Part shown: piece by piece, positions 1-9,216 of the stretch
Position numbering within the stretch: the stretch's first letter is position 1
Layout of the letters: the number at the start of each line of letters is the position of its first letter
Assembly (NCBI RefSeq): GCF_026151205.1
Contig: NC_087082.1
Location: 4,588,908-4,652,907 of the forward strand
Length of the DNA stretch: 64,000 bases
Direction of reading: 5' to 3'
Origin: Bolinopsis microptera
Lineage: Eukaryota; Ctenophora; Tentaculata; Lobata; Bolinopsidae
Position numbers and translations under genes: made by a program
The notes under the pieces: model-generated
Told to the model about the DNA's origin: nothing
The model's input: only the letters and a program-made list of their open reading frames with translations
Database searches by the model: none

Positions 1-2
1 TG

Positions 3-1217
3 TCAGCATTACTGCTTCTTGACTTCTCCAAGGCGTTTGACCTAGTAGATAGTGAGATACTGCTACATAAGCTGGAGCACTATGGTGTAAGAGGCCTTAG
101 CTTATCCTGGTTTGAGTCTTATCTAACTAACCGGAAACAGTATGTTCACGTCAACGGTTGCAGTTCAGAAAAAATGGGATTGGAACATGGAGTTCCTCAA
201 GGGTCCATTCTTGGTCCTATATTGTTCATTATTTACATAAACGACCTTGCAAATGTAAGCGATATAGCCCGTTATATTTTCTTCGCTGATGATGCAAACA
301 TCATCGTTTCTGCCGACACGTACACTGAACTGAACATGCGTGCAAACAGAGTTTTAAATACTGTACAGACATGGGTTAAAAACAACGGTCTTAAACTTAA
401 TGTAGGAAAAACTAAATACATGATATTCACTAACAGATTACCAGAGGATATAAATATTAGTATAGAAGGACAGCGACTAGTGAAAAGTGAACATGAACGT
501 TTTTTAGGTGTCATTATTGACTCAAAACTTAGCTGGAGCCAGCACATTAAACAGTTAAAGACTAAAATATCCAGAAATGCAGGCGTAATGATGAAACTTA
601 AAAGTTCCATTCCGAATAAAGCTCAAAAAATGCTATACAATAGTTTAATTCAATCTCACCTGTATTACTGCGCTACTGTTTGGGGTACTAAATCTTTAAA
701 TTCCATTCAGTCTTTATTCTCTGCTCAAAAGAAAGCTATTCGCGCCACTGATTCAGAATATCATAACTATTTTTACGACAAAGAAAAACGTAAACTACCA
801 TCTCACACAAAATCCATCTTCAACAAAATAGGAATTTTAGCTCTTCCTAATCTCATTGCTAAAAGCTGTCTAACTTTGATGCACAAGGTTTATATGGGAG
901 TAGCACCATCGAGTATCTGTAGTATATTTGAAAAATCACCGCTTAGACAAACGGAAAGGAGAAATCCAAAGTATTTTGAAATTAAGTTCAACAGATTACG
1001 GATCACCGATTATAGCATCTCTAACGTAGGACCACGATTATATAACAACACGATAAACGAAATAAATAAAATCCTTCCCTTCAACGTACCTAAGTTACAA
1101 GATAAGTTTATTAATTCATACAAGGACAACATTGTACGTTACTTACAGGACAAACAAAAACTTGACCTAGAAAACCTTTCGTGGACGGACAAGAACTTTG
1201 TCCTTTACAACTTTTAA
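3..1217 (+). CDS. Non-LTR retrotransposon reverse transcriptase, 3' part (cut by window start)
   Basis: The frame is open from base 3 to the stop at 1217, so this is the C-terminal ~404 residues of an ORF2 that begins outside the window. The RT core is visible: a DFSKAFD block, then GVPQGSILGP, then the catalytic FADDAN block (near 281-298), followed by the thumb-like C-terminal region typical of CR1/Jockey-clade LINEs. The protein would copy the element's RNA at a nicked target. No frameshift or stop interrupts the visible part, so this copy may be fairly young. No endonuclease domain is visible, because it would lie upstream of the window. The clade call is inference from RT motifs. Confidence 0.85.
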   Translation, partial: SALLLLDFSKAFDLVDSEILLHKLEHYGVRGLSLSWFESYLTNRKQYVHVNGCSSEKMGLEHGVPQGSILGPILFIIYINDLANVSDIARYIFFADDANIIVSADTYTELNMRANRVLNTVQTWVKNNGLKLNVGKTKYMIFTNRLPEDINISIEGQRLVKSEHERFLGVIIDSKLSWSQHIKQLKTKISRNAGVMMKLKSSIPNKAQKMLYNSLIQSHLYYCATVWGTKSLNSIQSLFSAQKKAIRATDSEYHNYFYDKEKRKLPSHTKSIFNKIGILALPNLIAKSCLTLMHKVYMGVAPSSICSIFEKSPLRQTERRNPKYFEIKFNRLRITDYSISNVGPRLYNNTINEINKILPFNVPKLQDKFINSYKDNIVRYLQDKQKLDLENLSWTDKNFVLYNF

Positions 1218-2139
1218 ACAAAATATTAGCAAAATATAACAGCTGTAAGAATCCTAAACGTTAGTGCAGTCAAATAAATGAACTGCGATAATGCATTTGA
1301 CAGTCAGTCACTGCAATTTATTCTGCAACTTATTTTTCAATTTTCACTGCCACACTTAGGCTTATCTTGCCTACACATTTTTTAAAACGAAATTCCTTGC
1401 GCACCGCGTACTAAAATTACTTGGATTTCTACCGCTTTGATAAATGACTACAAGAAGATGGGGAGTTAATATTGTTGATTTATATAATATAGATTATTTA
1501 TTCTTTAGTGTAGATTAACTTTATTTTTATATATTTTACCAAGTGTGAAGGATCAACCATACGTTATTGATATATTTTTGAAATATTTAACGATAAATTG
1601 ATATAATAATAAATGATTGTAATATTTTTATTGAGGCACATGCCACCCCATCGCGGGTTTACTACTACTATACATGTATATTTAGTCATGTGCACGCCAT
1701 TCATTACAAATGTTAGGTGTAAAACTGTTAACACAATAAACTGTAAACAAGGCTTTTTATTCATATTGTGTAAAATTAGTTATTAAATATTGAACACATT
1801 AGAAATATGTTACAAAAGGGACCAGCCTTGAAAACAGCTATAATATCGTTCCTTCTGTCGTATAACATGAGGAATAGGCCTGGAAACCCGAGGGTAAGGG
1901 TGAGGGCGAGGGAGCTAGAAGTTAGTAACTTTAGTAACTTTAGTAACTTAGCCTCATACTGTTAACGTTATACTTACAATCTTGCAGTTCATAAGACCAG
2001 ACGTGACGATATTGCCACATTCAGTGAGTAAGCGCTATTGTATTTAGTGGTACTGCCCGATATAAAGCAGCTGTCGGAAGACGAACACGTTTGAAAATAT
2101 CGGAAAGTTGAATGGCGCTGTATTACCGAGATTTAAAAG
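1218..2139. other. LINE 3' flank and AT-rich intergenic DNA
   Basis: No gene is supported here. The first part is presumably the 3' UTR of the preceding LINE, but I cannot place its end. Near 1885-1915 there is a short GGGTAAGGGTGAGGGCGAGG-like purine run. Its complement pattern recurs at about 32670-32735. Confidence 0.4.
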
Positions 2140-2211
2140 CTCCCCGACAAGGAATTGAACCCTGGTCGTCCGCGTGACAGGCGGAAATAATCACCACTAT
2201 ACTATTGAGGA
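2140..2211 (-). tRNA. tRNA-Asp (anticodon GTC), slightly diverged, possibly a pseudogene
   Basis: The minus strand folds as a 72-nt cloverleaf. The anticodon loop CTGTCAC carries GTC between perfectly paired 5-bp arms (TCCGC/GCGGA). The T arm has loop TTCAATT and five pairs including one G-T. The internal Pol III promoters look usable: A box TAGTATAGTGG and B box GGTTCAATTCC. The acceptor stem pairs except at position 6 (A opposite C), and the D stem is weaker than in canonical eukaryotic tRNA-Asp, so decay has begun or this is a tRNA-derived repeat. No CCA is encoded, as expected for a nuclear gene. Confidence 0.75.
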
Positions 2212-2975
2212 GACGGTCCACATTTATTGCTAAATTTTATCAAATTCGAATAAGTCATCTCCAACCGGCTGTGGTATTTATCAAATATTTTCATTATTGT
2301 TTCTTTTTCTCTTAAAACTGGTACGATGTACATTGTACATGTACCTACAATTACATGTTTATAAAGTATGTAACACAACATGTACCATAATGTTATCAGC
2401 AACGCATTTAGCCAATGCTATTTTGATACCAAACCACTACTGTCTGTAATTTCTGCGACTAAAAATAGCTTACACACGCAAATACAGCGTGCTAGGAAAC
2501 GTCCTGTCTGTACTATTTAATGCAAACTGCAGGCAAAATACTGGGCTCTCCTAACGTATCACATTAGAGAAAATGTAAAACATGCTGTGTACTGTAGCCT
2601 CGTTATAATTGGGAAGCTTTGAGACTTAGCACACATTAACATATTATCATTAACTGACATAATGCAGGAGACTAAGGATGTATGTAGAAAGACTAAGGAT
2701 GTGTGTAGAATGGTTGTACAAGTTAACAATGTGTGTTCAATGAATCAGGCGACTATTCAATTGTCGTAGAAATTTGCAGCCAATATTTAAGTCAATATAA
2801 GAATATAACAGTCAATAGAGTCATAATCACAGAATCCAAATATCTACATATATACCGAATCTTTCATCCGACAAATCTTTTGTCACTTATCCCTACATAT
2901 AGAAATCATACATTCAACTATTGAAGTGATAAGTGATAACCAGAGTATCCACATAGAAAGCCAGATATATCGAGG
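2212..2975. other. AT-rich intergenic DNA
   Basis: I see no supported gene in this stretch. Short open frames exist but carry no recognisable domain. A short direct repeat of about 20 bp occurs near 2669-2710. Confidence 0.4.
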
Positions 2976-3110
2976 TTTTTTGATTGAAATAAATTTTCGT
3001 GCACATACAGAATGAATGGTTAATAATTTAATATATATGTAGACCAAGCTCTGTGCACGGGATGCTTCCTGGAAGAATCCAGTTCTTTTAGCGGGGCACC
3101 CTACCTAAAG
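2976..3110 (-). repeat. Shared LINE 3' tail with stem-loop, copy 1
   Basis: This is the 3' end of the minus-strand LINE whose ORF2 stops at 3495. Read on the minus strand it contains GGTAGGGTGCCCCGC, then a CTGGA-TTCT-TCCAG stem-loop and a GCATCCCGTGCAC block, and ends in a short A run at about 2976. A near-identical stretch occurs in the opposite orientation at 34901-35036, and a diverged one at 23733-23790. A tail shared by elements with different bodies fits a recognition signal for reverse transcriptase; that role is inferred. Confidence 0.7.
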
Positions 3111-3494
3111 CCAAATTGAGATATAATAACTACATTCCTAGAGAAATAATCAGAAATCGAATACCAATCAAATAATATGATATATATGAGTAGTAACCAT
3201 ATTTACTATGCAAAATGCCCCAACCACATAGTGTAAATTTATATAGAATTCAAATTCCATATCATCATTAAACCTCAATACCTAGTCAATATAATAGCCC
3301 AAGCAAAATTAAATAACTTCTTATATACCTTACTGTCATACTACAAATTAATTAAACATTTGAAATCTGTTGACCAGAGAATAAATTTCTAAGCCTAATG
3401 CAAGTGAAATAATTTAGATGCAATAATGAATGCCTAATGTGAGTATCATTTGTCAATGTCCTTGTAAAAAAGTCTGTACAAGAGATATGAGTAA
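3111..3494 (-). other. 3' UTR of the LINE ORF2 at 3495-6497
   Basis: This AT-rich stretch lies between the ORF2 stop codon and the conserved 3' tail. It has no coding frame and no similarity that I can see to the region preceding the tail copy near 34900, so only the tail is shared between those elements. Confidence 0.55.
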
Positions 3495-6400
3495 CTAATA
3501 TAGAAGAAAAAACAGGAAGTTGTCGTCTGTTGTTATAGATGATAGTAGCTGTTTCTTATACGAATCACTAAAGCTTTTAACATCGGGCAGATTTCGTAGA
3601 TCTGTTGGAACATTATTCCAACATTTTGCCCCCAAGTATTGAAAGTTTTTATGTGATGTTGATCTATTGACATAAAGGTTGCAGCTTTCGCCGCTCCTAC
3701 TACCTCCTGATATGTAACTAAATTTGTTCATAAAGTTTGTAGGACAATTGTCATGGATGATTCTAAACATATAATTTGACAGATGGAGTTGTCGTCTAAG
3801 ATGGAGTGGTAACCATTTCATGTCTCTATAAACATTAAGGCTGCTCTCTGTTTTTGGAACGTTGAGAGCTATTTTGGCTACCTTTTTGTACAGAGTGTCA
3901 AGTTCAGCAAGTTTTGTCTTGCCAGCTCTACAATAGATCGTGTCTAAATAATCGAATTGTGGCAACATGAGTGCATTGGCAAACATTTTCCTATATTTAA
4001 TGGGTAGCAGTGCTTTACTTCTATACATGGCACCAATTCTCTTCATGACCTTCCTAATAATATAATCTACATGGCTTTTGAAGTTTAATTTACTATCTAG
4101 AATGAGGCCAAGATATTTTGTCTCTTTGCACTCCTTGATTGTGAAAGTTACCTCATTACAATCAATGGTTATTTCATCATGTTGGTCAACAGAATCAAAC
4201 AATAGGAATTCAGTCTTCTTTTCATTGAGTGATAATTTATTAACACTGAGCCATTTAAAGATTGTCATAAGTTCTATTTTCATGTTTATAAATGTGCTTC
4301 TGCAGGTTTGATCAAAGAATAGTGCACCATCATCTGCAAATAGAAAGGGCTTAGATAGGTTACAGGCATAAATGATGTCATTTATGAAGATACTAAATAA
4401 TATAGGCCCAATGATGCTTCCTTGTGGTACACCACTCAGAACTTCTAAAAATGAGCTTAGATTGCCATTGATCCTAGTGCATTGATATCTACAAGATAAG
4501 AAGTTCTTAAACCAGGTTAAAGCAATGCCACCAATTCCATAATATGCCAATTTTTGAAGCAATATTTCATGATTCACTGTGTCAAAGGCCTTCTTAAGAT
4601 CAAGAAAGATGATTCCTGGTTTATAAGACTTAGATTTACTCATATATATTTCGTCCATCAGATCGTACATCAGATAAGTTGTGGAGTGATTTTTCCGAAA
4701 GCCATATTGATGCCGGATGAAAAGTTTGTTCTCTTCCATGTAATCAGTGAGTTGCTTGCCGACAAAGTGTTCTATAAGTTTTCCTACAAGTGGAAGGATG
4801 GATATTGGCCTGTAATTATTAGGATCATCTTTCATTCCTGCCTTATGGATGGGAGTTACTCTAGCTTTTTTACAAAGGGTTGGTACAACACCTGTATTAA
4901 GGCTCAGATTGACAATGTGGGTCAGTGGCTCAACTATGTGTGGTACAGCTTGCTTAAGTAAAAATAGAGGCACATTGTCATATGAGGCCTTGTCATTCTT
5001 GAGCGTTTCGACATACATTAGGATATCAGTTTCATTTATTTCTTGGAATCTATCAAATGAGATATTAGAAGTTCTAGGAGGTAAAAAATCTGTAAAACTA
5101 ACTCTTTCAATATTGGGGGCCTGATTTTGTAATCTTGATCCAACATTTGCAAAATGAAAGTTAAATAGCTCAGGATCATTCTCATTGATAGTTTGACAAT
5201 TAGTTGTACCAGGGGTCATATTTGATGCCAGTTTGATAGTTTTCCATATCCCTTTAAGATCATTCTTGGCACTTTTAACTTGTAGATCATCGATTACATT
5301 AGCCTTTTTGCAGGTTTTAGCTAATTTATTTCTAATATTTCTCTGAATCTTGTAGCAATCCCAGGCCTCATTACACTTTATACATTTGCTACATGTACCA
5401 CATTTATTGCAATTTCCATTGTCTCTCTTATCCTTCTTTTTACGGAATTTCTTTAGAAGAAAATGTGTATGATTAATGGCATATAAAAGTTCAGTAGAAG
5501 GTTTATGTATGAACTTTTCATGCCTTTCTATGGTCTTGCAAGGGAAGAAGGTTGCATATGCCTGTTCAATATGATGACAAAGGCCAGCTGTGATAGCTTC
5601 AACATCTGTACTTTCCAATAGTGGACTGTAATCAGAACAGGTGTCTAGATAGTCTAAGAATTGTTTAACATTACGTTTACAATGATTTCTAATTTCAACC
5701 TTCTCAAATTTAGGAGCTATAGGTACTTTACAATCTATCTCACACATAATAGCTTGATGATCTCCAATACGTTCATCAAGAACAGAAGATTGGACAAAAT
5801 CTGCATAACAGTTAGTGAATATTACATCAATAGTAGTCTGGGTAACATTGTCTCCACGTTTAGCAACTCTAGTTATCCCTTGAATGGTTTGAACTAGATT
5901 GTAACATCTCAAGGTCATATCTAATTGTTTGTACTGGGTGGATGAGATATTATTCTGGTCAATGTTTATATCCCCAATCCAGATAACCTTTTTCCCATTC
6001 AATTTTTTCATGCAAAAATGAATGTATTCAATAAAGTTATCAACACTGCAATAATTTCCAGAGCGATAGAAGCAGCAAACATTGATCTTGCTATTCTTAA
6101 GCTTCACCCATAATGCTTCAATGTTATCAAGCTTACTATCCATAACTAATTCTGTGTAAGCTAGTTTTTTGTTTATCATTAAGCCACAACCACCCCTAGA
6201 ACTGTTTGGCCTGTCGCATCGCATAAGGTTGAAGGAGGAAGGAATATTTATGGTGTCTGTGTCAATAGTATCATTAAGATTCATCTCATTTAGGGAAAGT
6301 ATGTCTAATTTATGATCTCTAATAAGTTGGGAAAGTTCATTACTTTTAGCTAAATTGAGAAGCCCTCCTTGAATGTTACAATGACCAATGCAGAGGTTGT

Positions 6401-6497
6401 GAAACCTATCAGCTGCATTATTAAAATTTGTCATCTTGTGACCCGGTATAGAGAGGCACGGTATATAGCGGTTTGAATGAATTATACATGTTCCCAC
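3495..6497 (-). CDS. LINE ORF2: endonuclease plus reverse transcriptase, uninterrupted
   Basis: One 1000-residue frame has no internal stop or frameshift. Residues ~35-265 are an exonuclease-endonuclease-phosphatase domain with all usual blocks visible: CNIQG, LNEMN, RGGCGLMI, IGDINID, TTIDVIFTN and GDHQAIM. A Cys cluster (CNKCGTCSKCIKC, near residue 370) lies between endonuclease and RT. The RT has FLDLKKAFDTVNHE, GVPQGSIIGP and the catalytic FADDGALFF. The protein should nick target DNA and prime reverse transcription there. The start at 6497 is only the first ATG, and the true start may be the ATG at 6434. No ORF1 is found upstream, so the copy is 5'-truncated or of a one-ORF type. The CR1/L2-like clade is inferred. 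Confidence 0.88.
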   Translation of the reverse strand: MGTCIIHSNRYIPCLSIPGHKMTNFNNAADRFHNLCIGHCNIQGGLLNLAKSNELSQLIRDHKLDILSLNEMNLNDTIDTDTINIPSSFNLMRCDRPNSSRGGCGLMINKKLAYTELVMDSKLDNIEALWVKLKNSKINVCCFYRSGNYCSVDNFIEYIHFCMKKLNGKKVIWIGDINIDQNNISSTQYKQLDMTLRCYNLVQTIQGITRVAKRGDNVTQTTIDVIFTNCYADFVQSSVLDERIGDHQAIMCEIDCKVPIAPKFEKVEIRNHCKRNVKQFLDYLDTCSDYSPLLESTDVEAITAGLCHHIEQAYATFFPCKTIERHEKFIHKPSTELLYAINHTHFLLKKFRKKKDKRDNGNCNKCGTCSKCIKCNEAWDCYKIQRNIRNKLAKTCKKANVIDDLQVKSAKNDLKGIWKTIKLASNMTPGTTNCQTINENDPELFNFHFANVGSRLQNQAPNIERVSFTDFLPPRTSNISFDRFQEINETDILMYVETLKNDKASYDNVPLFLLKQAVPHIVEPLTHIVNLSLNTGVVPTLCKKARVTPIHKAGMKDDPNNYRPISILPLVGKLIEHFVGKQLTDYMEENKLFIRHQYGFRKNHSTTYLMYDLMDEIYMSKSKSYKPGIIFLDLKKAFDTVNHEILLQKLAYYGIGGIALTWFKNFLSCRYQCTRINGNLSSFLEVLSGVPQGSIIGPILFSIFINDIIYACNLSKPFLFADDGALFFDQTCRSTFINMKIELMTIFKWLSVNKLSLNEKKTEFLLFDSVDQHDEITIDCNEVTFTIKECKETKYLGLILDSKLNFKSHVDYIIRKVMKRIGAMYRSKALLPIKYRKMFANALMLPQFDYLDTIYCRAGKTKLAELDTLYKKVAKIALNVPKTESSLNVYRDMKWLPLHLRRQLHLSNYMFRIIHDNCPTNFMNKFSYISGGSRSGESCNLYVNRSTSHKNFQYLGAKCWNNVPTDLRNLPDVKSFSDSYKKQLLSSITTDDNFLFFLLY

Positions 6498-6643
6498 TTA
6501 TATACAGATCAGGCAATGTACAAGTTAAAACGAATTATGTAAATAGATTACAGATTTGTCAAATTACCTGGATATTTATTTTTGTCTACATTGTACATGA
6601 ATTAAAAACACTGAGCACATTATCAGATCTATTAAACACTTAC

Positions 6644-6725
6644 CAAGAGCATAGAGCACATTGTCGTCTTCAGTCCCATCCAGGAGGGGAGCAGCTAGGC
6701 CATGTCCACGTCCTTTCTGTGGAGG
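6644..6725 (-). other. Candidate orphan host exon (minus strand)
   Basis: On the minus strand a pyrimidine-rich acceptor (TTCCCTTCTCTCCAG) precedes an open 82-base segment that ends at a strong donor (CTTG, then GTAAGTGTTT). Its translation begins PPQKGRGHGLAAPL and ends DDNVLYALG, which is not low complexity. I do not recognise it. The LINE at 3495-6497 would then sit in the downstream intron of this gene. No partner exons are identified, so it may be chance or a relic. Confidence 0.3.
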
Positions 6726-7236
6726 CTGGAGAGAAGGGAAAACCCAGGCACATGGAATCCACTGGAAAACCCATCGCCAGTCCATAAAACTAGGGAATGA
6801 TGGGGACATTATACTCTTAAACATTATATCAAAAGTTTGTTCGCCATGACACCTGATGTGTCCACATCCCGATTTACCACAAACCCCAACTTACTGCCGC
6901 CACTTCCTTCCCCAAATCAGGAATTAACATGTGAACAATCAAAACCCTGTCTACCGAGGCTCCATTGTTCCCACCGTATTCCAAACCATACTTTAGACAC
7001 GGAAATTTTATCCCTAACTTAATAGATATTATTATCAGCCATTGGTATATTTATTCGACTGAGTTTTTAGTGTGGTGACTTGGATTGCTTAAATAGAACA
7101 ATACAAAACAACACAAGCTGGTCAACCAAGAATAGTGATAGAGGTAGCCCTGGTGGTTGCATAATCCTTACGGTCTGCCCTCTCCAAAATCAGCCTGCTT
7201 ACCCATTGTACCATTTAGCTTGTTATAAGTAAGCTT
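6726..7236. other. Intergenic DNA without supported gene
   Basis: Nothing is clearly recognisable. Short open frames in both directions show no domain. The RT remnant begins at about 7237. Confidence 0.35.
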
Positions 7237-8828
7237 AATAATAGCAAGGGTACGTATTATTCTCCTAGGGTCCTCAAACTTTTAGCTACCACTTTAAGTC
7301 CTTTACTGGCTGATATTTTTAATAAATGTGCAAATGAAGGTTATTTTCCGAAAGAATTAAAAGCAGCAAAAATAATTCCTTTGTATAAGAATAAAGGATC
7401 TATTTCTGATATAAGCAATTATCGTCCTATTTCAATGTTACCTTTTTTTGCTAAGATTTTCGAGAAGTTAATACATAAAAACGTATCTGATTTCTTTAAT
7501 AAGCACAATCTTTTCTGTGATAATCAGTTTGGTTTCTGCAGTAAGCACTCAACCTTTCATGCACTTGTTTCAGCAGTAGAAAATCTTCATGATGCTATCG
7601 ATAATAAGAATTTTACATTAGGTATATTTATAGATTTTTCCAAAGCTTTCGATACAGTGCGGCATAATATCTTGTTAGAAAAGCTGGAGAACTATGGTAT
7701 TCGAGGAAATGTCATTAAATTATTAAACAGTTATTTATCAGATCGGTTTCAGTATGTTAGCTATTATATGGGGGATTCGAAAGTTGTCTCTTGAAAATAA
7801 CCTGTGGTATTCCACAGGGGTCAGTGTTAGGCCCCCTGCTCTTCATTATTTTTATCAATGATTTGGCAAATATTTGTGAGTTAGCTAAATTTATCCTCTT
7901 TGCAGATGATTTAAACCTTTTTCTTCAAAATAAAGACCGAAATTTACTCTACAAAAATGCTAATGAGGTATTATCAAAGATTCACGACTATTGCTGCTTA
8001 AATAGGTTAATCATTAATTTTGAAAAATGCTGTTTTATGGAATTCGGAAGTAGTAAAGTTCCTAAGAATCAAAAGTTTGTTGGAATGCTTAACAACCAGT
8101 TTAATCAAGTGAATAAGTGTAAATTTTTGGGAGTCATTATTAATTCTAATTTAACGTGGAATGATCATATTACCAATGTAATAACGCAAGTTTCAAAATC
8201 TTGCGGATCACTCTACTCCATAAGTTCTATAGTGCCAGCCAAAGTGTTAAGACAAGTATATATTTCACTTGTTCAACCATATTTAATGTATTGTATACCA
8301 CTGTGGGGTGCTGTTTTTCACCATCCTTTGCTGCAAAAACTGTTTGTGTTGCAGAAAAAATGTATTCGTATTGTGAGTAGAAAAACAATAAAGATTGATC
8401 ACAAGTTTCAACATACGAAACCAATGTTCTTTCGTTTGAAATTATTAACCTTGTTTAACTTATTTACATACTTTACTGGATGTATTGCAATGAGGCTACT
8501 TAAAGAACAAATTCCTGTTGATGTTTATCGCCGGTTTAGCAAGTCAAGTAGATCATGCAGACTTCTATATCCTAAATTCTCAATGTCTAAGACCAAGAAT
8601 AGTAATTTTGTTTTTAATGCATCCAAAATTTTAAATTATCTCCTTGATCATGATGTACCGTATCATATTTTGTCAATTTCACTATTTAAAAAGAGATTTA
8701 AGAACCATTTGCTTCATATACAAAACCTAGGGCTAAATGGGGATCATGGATGGCTACCATGTAATCACGATATCTTCTCGAATGTATCAATTTCATTTTT
8801 TTTATTTTTTGTGTTATTTTTTACTTGA
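7237..8828 (+). pseudogene. 5'-truncated, frameshifted LINE reverse transcriptase
   Basis: The frame is recognisable from about 7237 and begins within the RT domain, so the endonuclease and the N-terminal RT are missing. The first segment (to ~7790) carries NYRPISMLPFFAKIFEKL, the FGF block of finger motif 2, and FIDFSKAFDTV. It ends at a stop just after a one-base frameshift near 7785-7795. The second segment continues with CGIPQGSVLGPLLF and the catalytic FADDLNLF, then the C-terminal region to 8828. This is a typical dead-on-arrival copy made by incomplete reverse transcription. The frameshift lies between RT motifs, so no active protein is expected. Clade CR1/Jockey-like is inferred. Confidence 0.85.
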
Positions 8829-9020
8829 GATCTCATATCATAAAATTTTACCATCGCGATACGGGTATTAATTTACCTCCCAGCGGTGAGACACCGCTTC
8901 CCTCCATCGCCATGTTTGAAGCTCTCCCATCATCTGTTCTACTTCAGAGGGAAGTGATTTATTTTATATTTTAAAATTGTTATTATTCCAGTATAACAAA
9001 TAAATTTTCTAATCGTGTAA
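8829..9020 (+). repeat. 3' UTR and short-repeat tail of the RT remnant
   Basis: After the stop codon an AT-rich 3' UTR contains AATAAA (near 8999) and ends in imperfect repeats of ATCGTGTAAA (about 9009-9038). LINEs of the CR1/L2 group commonly end in short tandem repeats rather than poly(A). This supports the element boundary here. Confidence 0.55.
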
Positions 9021-9216
9021 AATCGTGTAAATCGTGCTTGATTTCAGAGGTGGCTATTGAGGGTGTCTAGGCGTCCCTGGATGCCCTCAAATTATTATCT
9101 GGTGGCTGGTGCTTGAAAATAGAAATAGTAATAGTATTTGGAAATATCTAATCGTGATATAAAGCTTCTTATTCTACTCAAAGGTTTGAATGTAAGCGCT
9201 TGCATGATCTTTGTGA

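Noticed and set aside
4078-5897. Plus-strand frames inside the intact LINE
   Set aside because: Shadows of the minus-strand 1000-residue ORF2.
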